This document shows positions 36,584 to 45,171 of a stretch of 64,000 nt of DNA, one piece after another. Under the pieces are notes generated by a model, which ran no database searches, was not told where the DNA came from, and saw only the letters and a program-made list of their open reading frames with translations. A program made the position numbers and the translations under genes. Numbering within the stretch: position 1 is the first letter of the stretch; every line of letters begins with the position of its first letter. Source of the DNA: Emticicia sp. C21 (GTDB lineage Bacteria; Bacteroidota; Bacteroidia; Cytophagales; Spirosomataceae); assembly GCF_003418935.1 (NCBI RefSeq), contig NZ_QVMT01000007.1, positions 222,204-286,203 on the forward strand, written 5' to 3'.

Positions 36584-36630
36584 AATCGTGGTAATTTCGT
36601 ACTTATTTTAAGGAATTACCACGATTTTAA
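36584..36630 (+). terminator. Intrinsic terminator of glmM
   Basis: AATCGTGGTAATT (36584-36596) and AATTACCACGATT (36614-36626) form a perfect 13-bp stem, followed by TT. The loop is 17 nt. Confidence 0.8.
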
Positions 36631-37168
36631 TCGTATTTTAAGCACTACATACGCTTTTTTCATTAGCTTTGCAGCTATAATCTTAGCTACTACTTCTTTT
36701 AACTTCCACAACTGTCTATGTCTACTTAACCACCTTTTGCTTTTGGCATCAATTTTGTGCCACAAGATTTAAAAGGCATTTTAACTGTTGCACTGATTTA
36801 AAAGACAACTCTTGATACCTTTAAAAATAAAGGGAAAGTGCTCTTTATGTTTATATGTTAAAAATATAAATAATACAAGAAAATACTCCTTGTGATTCTT
36901 TAAGAATATTGAACAAAATCAATATTCGACCAAAGCTGATATTTCAGTAAAATATATAATAAATGGTACCTTTAGAAAAGAATACGTGTTTTTATAAAAC
37001 AATTTTCTAAGTTTTGTCATTATTATTTTCGTCAGTAAATTATAAATTTTAAAGAAATGTCGGTTTCTTTAAAATTGTACTTTAAGTACAAATGTGGATT
37101 CAATTAAAATGTTCGCTAAGCATTTATAAAAGTAATTCGTGCATTTAAAAATTAGAAGTATCATTGTC
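36631..37168. other. Long AT-rich intergenic region with overlapping inverted repeats
   Basis: No gene is seen in about 540 bp. A TAGCTTTG -7 match lies at 36664-36671. ATTCTT/AAGAAT (36895-36907) overlaps GAATATTGA/TCAATATTC (36904-36912 and 36919-36927, perfect 9 bp); the two hairpins cannot form together. Meaning is unknown. Confidence 0.35.
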
Positions 37169-39340
37169 ATGTCAGGAAAAAAAACAGTTCTATCACTCAT
37201 TACGTGTCTCCTTGCCCTTTCCGTTTTTTTACAAACGAACGCCCAGAATTCAGCAACTGCCATAGAGTGGCAAAGATGCTATGGATGGGATAGCTGGTAT
37301 GGTGATGAAGGCGTGCGAATAGCCCCTTCACAAGATGGAAACTACATAACTACCGGCAAAAAAACGCTGAACGGTTATGAATCAATCGTAGCTTCAAAAG
37401 TAAACTCCAGAGGGGAATTACTCTGGGAAACTATTATTTTTGATAACCAGATTTATACCGGATTCAGGGGTGTAGACATCATCCAAAATTCAGATGGTGG
37501 ATATATTCTGATAGCAAAAGTAGTCAGTGTACAAAGGCTTAACTTTGTTAGCACAAACCTTCGTAATGTTGATAATACATTCTCTAAGGGTTATTATGAT
37601 ATTTTAATAACCAAACTGAATGCTCAGGGACAGAGAGTTTGGTTCAAGATATTGGGAGGTGCAGGAGAGGATATGCCTATCAGAGTTTTACCAAGCTCAG
37701 ACAATAATATCATGCTTCTTGGTTATACTACTTCTGCCGACCAGGACATGAATGATTCAGGAAAGAATACCGCTTCTTATAACCGTGATATATGGGTAGC
37801 TAAAATCAGCCAGAATGGAGATATTATGTCTAAAAAATGTTTTGGCGGCAATAACGACGATCTTCCTTTTGATATGAAAAGAACATCAGATGGCAACTAC
37901 GTAATTGTTGGTAGCACTAACTCTGATGATGGATCTTTAGGCCCAAACAAAGGTGCTAAAGATATCTTTACCCTTAAAATTAATGAATCACTAGCCACAA
38001 TCTGGAAGAAAACCTATGGTGGAAATCAGAACGACGAAGCACGTAGTGTAATAGCCTTGCCTAATGGAGATCTCGTAGTAGGTATTGTTTCTAACTCTTT
38101 AACCGATGATTTCTTCAAAGACCCTAACAATGATTTCCCAAATAATTATCAGGAAAATGCCTGGCTATTCAAGTTAAATTCTGGTGGAAATTTTGTTGAT
38201 TCAAGAATATTTGGAGGTTCTGGTAGAGATTTTATTAACGATTTGATTCTGACACGCGATGGTAGTTATGTTTTTGTAGGTTCTACTACTTCTAATAATG
38301 GAAGCATTACCGACAGAAACAGAATACCAAGCAATAACAACGACAAATTTGATGTGTTTTTGATGAAAATAAATTCAAGCTTTGATATTGTCTGGGAAAA
38401 AACCATGGGTGGTTCAGAAGATGATGAGGGCAGTGGATTAGTGGAAACAACAGATGAAACACTGATTACGACAGGTACTACAAAATCTTTTAATGGCGAT
38501 GTCAATGGTAATCATGCTAGTTCACAAGACCCACGCGATATATGGCTAGTGAAATTAAGTTATCCTTGCCAACCTGAGGTAACAACCAGTATAGATTTAG
38601 TTTCTGCTAACACCGATGTAATTGCTTCTGAAAGTATTCATAGTTCAGACAGAATCAGCGACAACTCTTCGGTAAGATATTCAGCCAATAAAAATGTTGA
38701 CCTTACAGCAGGTTTCAATATAGAACCGGGAAGCGTTCTGGAGGTGAATCTCCAGGGTTGTACAAATGGCACAGCAGGCATCAGCGGTATTCCGATTCAA
38801 ATAAAAACTAACAATGCGTGTAGAGAGGGAGGTATGAAATTTACTTTTCATCCTTTTACTCCTGATAATGATTTATCGCAATACCGTATGTCAATTCAGA
38901 ATCTTGACCCGTCAATTGAATTTAAATTTTCAGGTAATGCATTAATTACTAAAAACAATTCGCCGGATAACCATAATGCCTATTATCTGCTGACTGTTTC
39001 CCGAAATGGTTATAAAGATTTTGTAATTCAGGGTTATACCAGTACTTGTGATCATGATGATGCTCCTCTGAACTGTCCGGAAAATACGGATAATGTTATA
39101 CTAGATAAGCAATATTATAATGAGGGAGATACGTTTACTGCTACCTGGACAGGTGAATTAATTCCTGACCAGACTTTAGAGTGGTATAATGATAACGTAA
39201 CCATGATATCGAAAAATGGAAAAACAATGACAGGCCGTATTAACGGATTCCCAGCACATCTTCAGGCACAGCCCGGGGTATTTGCGACTTATCGTCCGTG
39301 CCATGGAGCTGTTAGGGTCGAACTCCGAAAAGTTGAATAA
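37169..39340 (+). CDS. Large secreted repeat protein with internal coathanger-type module
   Basis: 723 aa from ATG 37169, which starts the signal peptide (MSGKKTVLSLITCLLALSVFLQTNAQ). Six or so repeats follow with the pattern GGNxDDxxxxMxxTSDGNYVIVGSTxSxDG and KDIFTLKIN/DVFLMKINS, a propeller-like repeat common in exported Bacteroidota proteins. At ~515-540 is the cysteine-ended module (NKNVDLTAGFNIEPGSVLE...GC) that is C-terminal in the proteins at 2764 and 24435 but internal here. The last ~180 residues form an extra domain (EWYNDNVTMISKNGKTMTG) that I do not recognise. Function is unknown, probably cell-surface. Confidence 0.75.
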   Translation: MSGKKTVLSLITCLLALSVFLQTNAQNSATAIEWQRCYGWDSWYGDEGVRIAPSQDGNYITTGKKTLNGYESIVASKVNSRGELLWETIIFDNQIYTGFRGVDIIQNSDGGYILIAKVVSVQRLNFVSTNLRNVDNTFSKGYYDILITKLNAQGQRVWFKILGGAGEDMPIRVLPSSDNNIMLLGYTTSADQDMNDSGKNTASYNRDIWVAKISQNGDIMSKKCFGGNNDDLPFDMKRTSDGNYVIVGSTNSDDGSLGPNKGAKDIFTLKINESLATIWKKTYGGNQNDEARSVIALPNGDLVVGIVSNSLTDDFFKDPNNDFPNNYQENAWLFKLNSGGNFVDSRIFGGSGRDFINDLILTRDGSYVFVGSTTSNNGSITDRNRIPSNNNDKFDVFLMKINSSFDIVWEKTMGGSEDDEGSGLVETTDETLITTGTTKSFNGDVNGNHASSQDPRDIWLVKLSYPCQPEVTTSIDLVSANTDVIASESIHSSDRISDNSSVRYSANKNVDLTAGFNIEPGSVLEVNLQGCTNGTAGISGIPIQIKTNNACREGGMKFTFHPFTPDNDLSQYRMSIQNLDPSIEFKFSGNALITKNNSPDNHNAYYLLTVSRNGYKDFVIQGYTSTCDHDDAPLNCPENTDNVILDKQYYNEGDTFTATWTGELIPDQTLEWYNDNVTMISKNGKTMTGRINGFPAHLQAQPGVFATYRPCHGAVRVELRKVE

Positions 39341-39390
39341 AACGTATATTTGGCTCATATCAAAGAACCGAAAAATAATACCTATAAAGT

Positions 39391-39423
39391 CCTTACTTAC
39401 AGTCTGTTAAGTAAGGATTTTTT
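39391..39423 (+). terminator. Intrinsic terminator
   Basis: CCTTACTTA (39391-39399) and TAAGTAAGG (39408-39416) followed by ATTTTTTA. It ends the gene at 37169. Confidence 0.8.
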
Positions 39424-39441
39424 ATTTCAGTTTTTCCTCAT

Positions 39442-39449
39442 TATTTTTG
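39442..39449 (+). promoter_or_regulatory. -7 box of the SGNH esterase gene
   Basis: TATTTTTG matches the consensus, 49 bp before the ATG at 39499. No -33 TTG at 19 bp. Confidence 0.4.
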
Positions 39450-39498
39450 TACTTTATTACCTAAATATGATATTACCTTAATACGAAGAATTGGAGAA

Positions 39499-41799
39499 AT
39501 GCGAAGCCTGAGTTTAATTGTTATTTTATTAATTTTAACATCTACCTGTTTTAGTCAAATACAAATTAGCTTCCCTAAAGATAGAAGTGTTTTTCAAAGA
39601 AATAATCAGAACACTGCATTGGTGAATATTTCAGGGAATTTTGATGGTGAACTAGATAAAGTTGAAGCACGATTAGTGCCCGTAAAATCTACGCAGGGAG
39701 TACCGACAGACTGGACAATCATTGCTACAAAGCCCGAAGGAGGATATTTTGTTGGAGCCTTACAAGGACAAGGTGGCTGGTATACTTTGCAAGTAAGAGG
39801 TTGGTTCAATGAAAGTATTGTAATTCAAGGTTCGGTAAGCCGAGTGGGTATCGGAGAAGTTTTTATGATAGCCGGACAATCTAATGCCGAAGGTGTCTTA
39901 GACTATGGGGCGAAACCTTCTCTTGATGACCGTGTCAACTGCTTCAATTACAGAGTACAAGACAACTTATGGGATTATCCTTATTTCAGTAGTTTTTCTC
40001 ATATCGAAACCAATACGATGGTTGGTCCTAAAGGGCAAGGCTCATGGTGTTGGGGAGAATTGGGTGATCATCTGGCACAACGCCTGAATGTGCCTATTTT
40101 ATTTTTAAATGCTGCCTATGGTGGTAGTTCTTCTGAAAACTGGTATAGCAGTGCTCTTGGTAGACCTACGCAGAATGCTTTCCACTTACCCTATATTGGC
40201 GGGGCGCCTTATTCAGGTCTTAGAATTTCACTACAATTTTATGCTTCTTACTTGGGTATACGCGCTGTTTTATGGGAACAGGGTGAAGACGATTCTGAAA
40301 CGGGCGAAGATGTTTATTATAATAATGTAAAAACAGTTATTGAAAGGAGTCGTGCTGATGCAAATAAGAATCTGAGCTGGGTGATATGCCGTACCTCGCT
40401 TAACGATTTTGCTAACGTGCACACAAACGCAAATGTTATCAGAGCGCAAAATAGATTAATTAAAGATATAGCCAATGTGTTTGAAGGCCCTTATACTGAC
40501 TCTATTCAGGTGCCTCGTATAGAAGGCGTTCACTTCAAAAACCTTGGTGGTACTAATGATGGTATCTCTTCCTTAGCTAAAGCCTGGGATACAAAACTAA
40601 ACGACAATTTCTTTAATAAGTCTACTCCTTTTCTTTCATCATCACTTATTACTCTACAGGCAAGTTGTCAGTTTTCAGAAACGGCAAAGCTAAGTTTACC
40701 TGGTACTTTCAGCTCTCAACGATGGTCTGATAATACTACCGAAACTTCTCTTACAGCTAATAAGGGCAGTTATTATGCCATTGCGCGCGATGGAGTAGGC
40801 AATTATTTCTTTTCAAATACTGTCAATATCAAAGATTTACCTCCTAGTACTGTTCCTTTTGCTACTTCAAAAAGAAATCCAAATTTTTGCGTAGGCGGAA
40901 ATACAGAATTAGTAACCAATGACACTCACTACACCCGATTCCGTTGGAATACAGGTGAAACCAATAATTCAATCACTATTAATACTTCAGGTACATTTAC
41001 TGTACGAGGTATCAATTCTTTAGATTGCTTTTCTCCTCCGTCTAATGAAGTAATTACGAGATTGTTGGCATCTCCGCCTAAACCAAATATTATTATAGGC
41101 AATGGACCAACTGTGTGTGAAGGGTCTTCGGTTATACTTTATGCCTCTGGTTTTGGAAAAAGTTTCTGGAGTACCAATGATAGTACAGGAAGTATATCAT
41201 TTACAAAACCAGGCGATTATAGTGTTTCTGTAAAAGTGCGAGATGATAATGGTTGTGTATCTCCTCCTTCTGATATAATGAAAGCCAGCATTAAGCCTCG
41301 TCCTGAGCAGCCTACTATTGCACAGATTGGTGCATTCAGCTTAGAAGCTGAGCAAAAGGTTGAAAAGATTGATGCGTATGAGTGGAAAAAAGACGACGCA
41401 TTCCTGACTACAAGAGCCGCTATAATAAAGTCTGCTAAACCTGGCTTTTTCACGGCAACGGCTATTAAAAACTACGCTATCAGCGGCAGTCAGACATTGG
41501 GATGTCGTTCGCTTGCGTCAAAGGCTTTTTCTTTCATTCCGAGTACTGAGATCAAAAACCTTATAGTATATCCTAACCCGGCTCCGGATGGGATTATATA
41601 CCTTGAAGCCCGGGACGACCTGAGCGACTTATTATTAACAGTGTATAATGTTAGTGGGAAATTTGTTTATTCTACACTTGTGCCGTCGCTCACAGAGCGC
41701 AGACAGATAAACCTTTCTTTCTTGGAAAGTGGCAAATACATTATCCGATTGCAGAATAGCAAGTTTTCGGAGTCTAGAAATATCTGGATTGAGAAGTAG
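39499..41799 (+). CDS. Secreted sialate-O-acetylesterase-like protein (SGNH) with Ig-like repeats and T9SS signal
   Basis: 766 aa. A signal peptide (to ~20) and a short beta domain are followed by the SASA esterase domain (~115-370) with MIAGQSNAEG (nucleophile S128), AYGGSSSENW, LWEQGEDDSETG and a probable catalytic His in EGVHFKNLGG; relatives usually have Asp where Glu precedes this His, so the third residue is uncertain. Several Ig/gliding-type repeats follow (CEGSSVILYASGFGKSFWSTND, TRFRWNTGETNNSI), then a type A T9SS domain starting at LIVYPNPAPDGIIYLEA. It should remove acetyl groups from glycans outside the cell. The stop codon is part of a hairpin shared with the convergent Anbu gene. 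Confidence 0.85.
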   Translation: MRSLSLIVILLILTSTCFSQIQISFPKDRSVFQRNNQNTALVNISGNFDGELDKVEARLVPVKSTQGVPTDWTIIATKPEGGYFVGALQGQGGWYTLQVRGWFNESIVIQGSVSRVGIGEVFMIAGQSNAEGVLDYGAKPSLDDRVNCFNYRVQDNLWDYPYFSSFSHIETNTMVGPKGQGSWCWGELGDHLAQRLNVPILFLNAAYGGSSSENWYSSALGRPTQNAFHLPYIGGAPYSGLRISLQFYASYLGIRAVLWEQGEDDSETGEDVYYNNVKTVIERSRADANKNLSWVICRTSLNDFANVHTNANVIRAQNRLIKDIANVFEGPYTDSIQVPRIEGVHFKNLGGTNDGISSLAKAWDTKLNDNFFNKSTPFLSSSLITLQASCQFSETAKLSLPGTFSSQRWSDNTTETSLTANKGSYYAIARDGVGNYFFSNTVNIKDLPPSTVPFATSKRNPNFCVGGNTELVTNDTHYTRFRWNTGETNNSITINTSGTFTVRGINSLDCFSPPSNEVITRLLASPPKPNIIIGNGPTVCEGSSVILYASGFGKSFWSTNDSTGSISFTKPGDYSVSVKVRDDNGCVSPPSDIMKASIKPRPEQPTIAQIGAFSLEAEQKVEKIDAYEWKKDDAFLTTRAAIIKSAKPGFFTATAIKNYAISGSQTLGCRSLASKAFSFIPSTEIKNLIVYPNPAPDGIIYLEARDDLSDLLLTVYNVSGKFVYSTLVPSLTERRQINLSFLESGKYIIRLQNSKFSESRNIWIEK

Positions 41800-41817
41800 G
41801 TCTACTCTCCTACTTCT
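41792..41817. terminator. Hairpin over the convergent stop codons
   Basis: AGAAGTAGG (41792-41800) and CCTACTTCT (41809-41817) pair perfectly. Both stop codons lie inside the structure and the two genes are only 2 bp apart. Confidence 0.55.
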
Positions 41818-42539
41818 AATGATTTGCTGAAAATAGGCTCCATCCAATCTGTTGAAAGTTTCTGTACAGAAGCATTCAGCAGGGCATTCCATTGATACGA
41901 GATTTGCTCTAAATCCTGTTTTTCATAGCGATGTTCTACTATATTAAAACTATTCTTTTCGCAAAGAATCACATCAATCGGAAAGTCGACATCATTGGCA
42001 CTAACACGTGTGGAATCAAAAGCTAAAAAGCCTAGTTTCAGCACCTCTTGCAGCGAAGTATTATATTTTAGATTGCGGTATAAAATGGGCTTTCCATAAT
42101 TAGATTGCCCTATAATAATAAACGGAGACCCTTCAGTAACTTCTATCCAGTTACCTTCCGGATAAAGCATGTATAATTTATGTTCGTCGTCATTTTCAAG
42201 CTGCCCTCCTATTAAGGCCGACAGATTGAACGCTAATCCGGCTTCTTTCAGCGAAAACTTATCTTCTGCGGCCACTCTCTTCACCTGTTCACCAAAGGCA
42301 TTAACGGCCTTATACATCTTATCAAACTTATGGTCTTGCTGCTCTAATGCTTCCTTAAAGTAAGTGATTGCTTTATCGCGAACCGAACGAAGGCCGGCCG
42401 TCATAATAAACATCGAATGATGGTTCGATTGATGAATAAATACTTTTTTATTCGTAGAAACTTCGCTACCAGAAGTGATACGTGTATCAGCTATGGCCAC
42501 AAGCCCTTTAGCTACTTTTACTCCAAGACAAAAAGTCAT
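41802..42539 (-). CDS. Anbu-type proteasome-like Ntn peptidase
   Basis: 245 aa. It begins MTFCLGVKVAKGLVAIADTRIT, the hallmark of the ancestral beta subunit (Anbu) family: Thr2 becomes the N-terminal nucleophile after Met removal, with the Asp and Arg of ADTR. Later family segments are HHSMFIMTAGLRSVRDKAI and GSPFIIIGQSNYGKPIL. Family members form ring-like oligomers in the cytoplasm; the substrate is unknown. The alpha-E gene lies 129 bp upstream on the same strand, the known partner. A CAAAAGTA/TACTTTTG -7 box is at 42620-42627. The usual ATP-grasp partner is absent from the window. Confidence 0.9.
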   Translation of the reverse strand: MTFCLGVKVAKGLVAIADTRITSGSEVSTNKKVFIHQSNHHSMFIMTAGLRSVRDKAITYFKEALEQQDHKFDKMYKAVNAFGEQVKRVAAEDKFSLKEAGLAFNLSALIGGQLENDDEHKLYMLYPEGNWIEVTEGSPFIIIGQSNYGKPILYRNLKYNTSLQEVLKLGFLAFDSTRVSANDVDFPIDVILCEKNSFNIVEHRYEKQDLEQISYQWNALLNASVQKLSTDWMEPIFSKSLEVGE

Positions 42540-42619
42540 ATCATAACGTTGAGCGGATCGCCGCCTCGATTCTTAGCAATGAAAGCAGCATTCATTACCG
42601 ATGTACAAAAAAACAAACA

Positions 42620-42627
42620 CAAAAGTA
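42620..42627 (-). promoter_or_regulatory. -7 box of the Anbu gene
   Basis: TACTTTTG on the minus strand, 80 bp before the ATG. It suggests Anbu can be transcribed apart from alpha-E. Confidence 0.4.
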
Positions 42628-42668
42628 TAAAAAGCTAATTTAGTAATTACTATAACTAATATTTTAAT

Positions 42669-43631
42669 TTATTGTTCAATCGGTTTTAAACCAAAATAAG
42701 TATCAAAAATATTCTTTGCTACATTATTATTTTTAATCTGAAACTCGTCTAAATATGGGTGCAACGCTTTCTCAAAAATATCTTCTACCTCTGTAAATTC
42801 TATCTCATGGCGCAGCTTACTTAATGATTTTTCAGCAGGGTTTGAATACCCTTCGGTCATTTTATGCCCTGAAATTTCGTACAAAGAAAGTTCTGCCTGA
42901 CGAATACAGTAAAAAACCGACCGTGGAAAACTCTTATCTAAAACCAAAAACTCAACAATATGAGATGGATTAATGACACGATGTTCCTGACGATACATAT
43001 TAAATGCTCCTACCGATTTCAGCACAGATGTCCAGATTAGTAATTCTTGTGGTGAGCCAAAGGCTTCATCATCAGGCAATAAAGTAAAATAACGTACATC
43101 TAAAAAACGTGATGTTTTATCAGCACGCTCTAAAAAACGCCCCATTCGACCAAAATGAAAAGCCTCATTGCGTGTTACTGTTGAGTCTACAATTCCCCAG
43201 AAAAGCTGGCATCCATCTCTGATTTCAGTAAAGAATTGCTGAAGCTGCTCTACATCCCAGTTTTTAGCTGATTGCGTTTCTTTAATTTTCAGATAGAAAA
43301 TATTGATGTGTTCCCACATATCCTTAGTAATGCTCTCACGTATAGTACGGGCGTTTTCGCGGGCAGCTGATAAACAACTATAGATAGAGTTGGGGTTACG
43401 TTTATCAAAAGTCATGAAGTCAATCACATTATTACGATTAGCCCGACTATGATATTCAAAAAAACTATAGTTATCAGCAGTAGCAATGAGTAGGGGTTCC
43501 CATTGTTCTGTTAAAATACCGGGAGCATCAAGGGCAAGGTTCAGATTTACACTTACAAAGCGGGAATAATTTTCTGCCCGCTCTATATAGCGACTTATCC
43601 AATAAATGGAATTGGCAACACGACTCAACAT
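42669..43631 (-). CDS. Alpha-E domain protein
   Basis: 320 aa, all-helical. It opens with MLSRVANSIYWISRYIERAENYSRF, the signature start of the alpha-E (DUF403) family, and has FGRMGRFLERADKTSRFLDVRY near the middle. The family is consistently found beside transglutaminase, ATP-grasp and Anbu genes and is thought to take part in making or processing a peptide-like tag; the biochemistry is unproven. Here it precedes Anbu on the same strand. A well-formed promoter lies 30 bp upstream. Confidence 0.92.
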   Translation of the reverse strand: MLSRVANSIYWISRYIERAENYSRFVSVNLNLALDAPGILTEQWEPLLIATADNYSFFEYHSRANRNNVIDFMTFDKRNPNSIYSCLSAARENARTIRESITKDMWEHINIFYLKIKETQSAKNWDVEQLQQFFTEIRDGCQLFWGIVDSTVTRNEAFHFGRMGRFLERADKTSRFLDVRYFTLLPDDEAFGSPQELLIWTSVLKSVGAFNMYRQEHRVINPSHIVEFLVLDKSFPRSVFYCIRQAELSLYEISGHKMTEGYSNPAEKSLSKLRHEIEFTEVEDIFEKALHPYLDEFQIKNNNVAKNIFDTYFGLKPIEQ

Positions 43632-43660
43632 AATATTCTTTGGTTTTTATTGATGGTAGC

Positions 43661-43690
43661 CAAAGATAGTAAACGAATTTTGAAATGCAA
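43661..43690 (-). promoter_or_regulatory. Bacteroidota promoter of the alpha-E/Anbu unit
   Basis: On the minus strand TTG (43690-43688) and TATCTTTG (43668-43661) are 19 bp apart, an excellent consensus match, 29 bp before the ATG at 43631. Confidence 0.7.
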
Positions 43691-43787
43691 GCAAAATATT
43701 ATGAAGATTCCGTTTGTATATATAGGATAAATATTAGCAATGAAAAATTCACTACTTATAGGTATTTTATTTTACTTTCTCCTATAT

Positions 43788-43795
43788 TAGCTTTG
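43788..43795 (+). promoter_or_regulatory. -7 box of the NarL-type regulator gene
   Basis: TAGCTTTG, 88 bp before the ATG at 43884; the -33 position reads TTT. Confidence 0.4.
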
Positions 43796-43883
43796 TCATA
43801 AAATTGCGCCGAACTGACAAACCACAACGATTATTAAAATCACTTATCCACTTCTTTAGACTTTACCTTTTATTTATTTTTCT

Positions 43884-44537
43884 ATGCAAAAAATCAGAGT
43901 TTTAATTGCTGATGATCACGTTATTGTTGCCGAAAGTTTAGGTTTTTTAATTGATACTATAAATGGGATTGAAGTAGTAGGAATAAAAAATAGTGGTCTA
44001 CAAGTGTTAAAGTTTTTAGAAAGTGAGGAAACTGACATTATACTGATTGATTATCACATGCCACTCATGAATGGCATAGAAACCACTATGCGAGTTAGGG
44101 AAAAATATCCTGATGTACGTATAATGCTATTAACCATGTCTGAAGAGCCTGCTATTATTAAAGAAGCTTTGACCGCCGGAGCCTCAGGATACATTGTTAA
44201 GAAGATAGAAAAAGCCGAACTAGAAACGGCTATTAAAACTGTGGCAAGCGGAAAAAAATATTTGAGTGATGAAGCCGTAATGCGACTGGCTGAAATTCCG
44301 AATCTGAATACTCCAAGTGGTAGAGAGGAAATAAGCGAAAATATTCCAATTACTCCAAGAGAAATAGAGATTCTGAAACTGATAGTACAAGAATTTTCGA
44401 ATGCTGAAATAGCCCAAAAAATATATATCAGCCCTACTACAGTTGAAACCCATAGAAGGAATCTGATGAAGAAACTAGGGGTTAATACGGCTCTTGGGTT
44501 GTATAAGTATGCCATGAAACATGGCTTAATTGATTGA
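43884..44537 (+). CDS. NarL/FixJ-type response regulator
   Basis: 217 aa. The receiver has the acidic pocket D10-D11, phospho-acceptor D56 (IILIDYHMP), Thr switch (LLTMSEEPA) and Lys (GYIVKKIEKAEL). The C-terminal LuxR-type helix-turn-helix spans ~150-215 (ITPREIEILKLIVQEFSNAEIAQKIYISPTTVETHRRNLMKKLGV). Regulators of this class pair with HisKA_3 kinases, of which two are encoded at 48149-52032, on the far side of the kinase/HopA1 operon. It may control that operon, which begins 167 bp downstream on the same strand. No terminator is obvious between them. Confidence 0.93.
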   Translation: MQKIRVLIADDHVIVAESLGFLIDTINGIEVVGIKNSGLQVLKFLESEETDIILIDYHMPLMNGIETTMRVREKYPDVRIMLLTMSEEPAIIKEALTAGASGYIVKKIEKAELETAIKTVASGKKYLSDEAVMRLAEIPNLNTPSGREEISENIPITPREIEILKLIVQEFSNAEIAQKIYISPTTVETHRRNLMKKLGVNTALGLYKYAMKHGLID

Positions 44538-44704
44538 GTCGAATACAGTTTTATTATCCTGACACAAGGTACTTACCTTAGACTGAAATCTTTAAGTAAA
44601 TCACTTAATTTATTTAATAGACTCCTATTGCAGGGCTCTAATAGATTTTATTTGCTCAATAGCGCACTAAAACAATTTTTTAATATTTAAACCCTTATAA
44701 AATC

Positions 44705-45100
44705 ATGACTTTAGAAGAAATCATTGAACGCTTAAGAAACTCTTCACAAACTGTTGAAGATGCTGTAACTAATAATTCACTATCCGCAATTCTCGACGAA
44801 TTATCCGGTTTGAAAGTTCTTACTGTTGAACTAAGAGGAGTAGGAGTTGTAGGAGATGTAGTAAACAGTACTACTAAAAAATGCGCCTACTTTAATGAGT
44901 CACCTGAAGGAATCGGTATTACGTTTGACAAAAAGGATTTTGTAAGTTGGGATGGTTCTTCTCTTCTGGTTCTTTTGGATAGAAAAGAAAATGTTTCTGC
45001 CATTAATAAAACAGAAGGTAAGCAACTATTCGACGCAGCTGACATTTTCGCAGCGCTTGGGAGAGAAGAGCTGGTTACTTATACTCATGGCCACTTATAA
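44705..45100 (+). CDS. 131-aa protein of unknown function heading the kinase/HopA1 operon
   Basis: No family recognised. The protein opens with an acidic helix (MTLEEIIERLRNSSQTVEDAV), then alternates short strands (LKVLTVELRGVGVVGDVV) with loops and ends in THGHL. It has no signal peptide and a single cysteine, C60, placed shortly after STT (S55, T56, T57). Since the next two gene products resemble a kinase and a phospho-Thr/Ser lyase plus cyclase-like domain, this protein is a candidate substrate or carrier, but it is long for a lanthipeptide precursor and could equally be a partner protein. The gap to the next gene is 71 bp. Confidence 0.65.
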   Translation: MTLEEIIERLRNSSQTVEDAVTNNSLSAILDELSGLKVLTVELRGVGVVGDVVNSTTKKCAYFNESPEGIGITFDKKDFVSWDGSSLLVLLDRKENVSAINKTEGKQLFDAADIFAALGREELVTYTHGHL

Positions 45101-45171
45101 ATTATTGCTTTATACGGCTATCATTCCCCAAAAAGTTAAATGCGTATAATAGTATTTTAAATCAAGTAATT

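Noticed and set aside
44561..44580. Short inverted repeat AAGGTA/TACCTT after the NarL regulator as a terminator
   Set aside because: Only a 6-bp stem with a 2-nt loop and no T tract.
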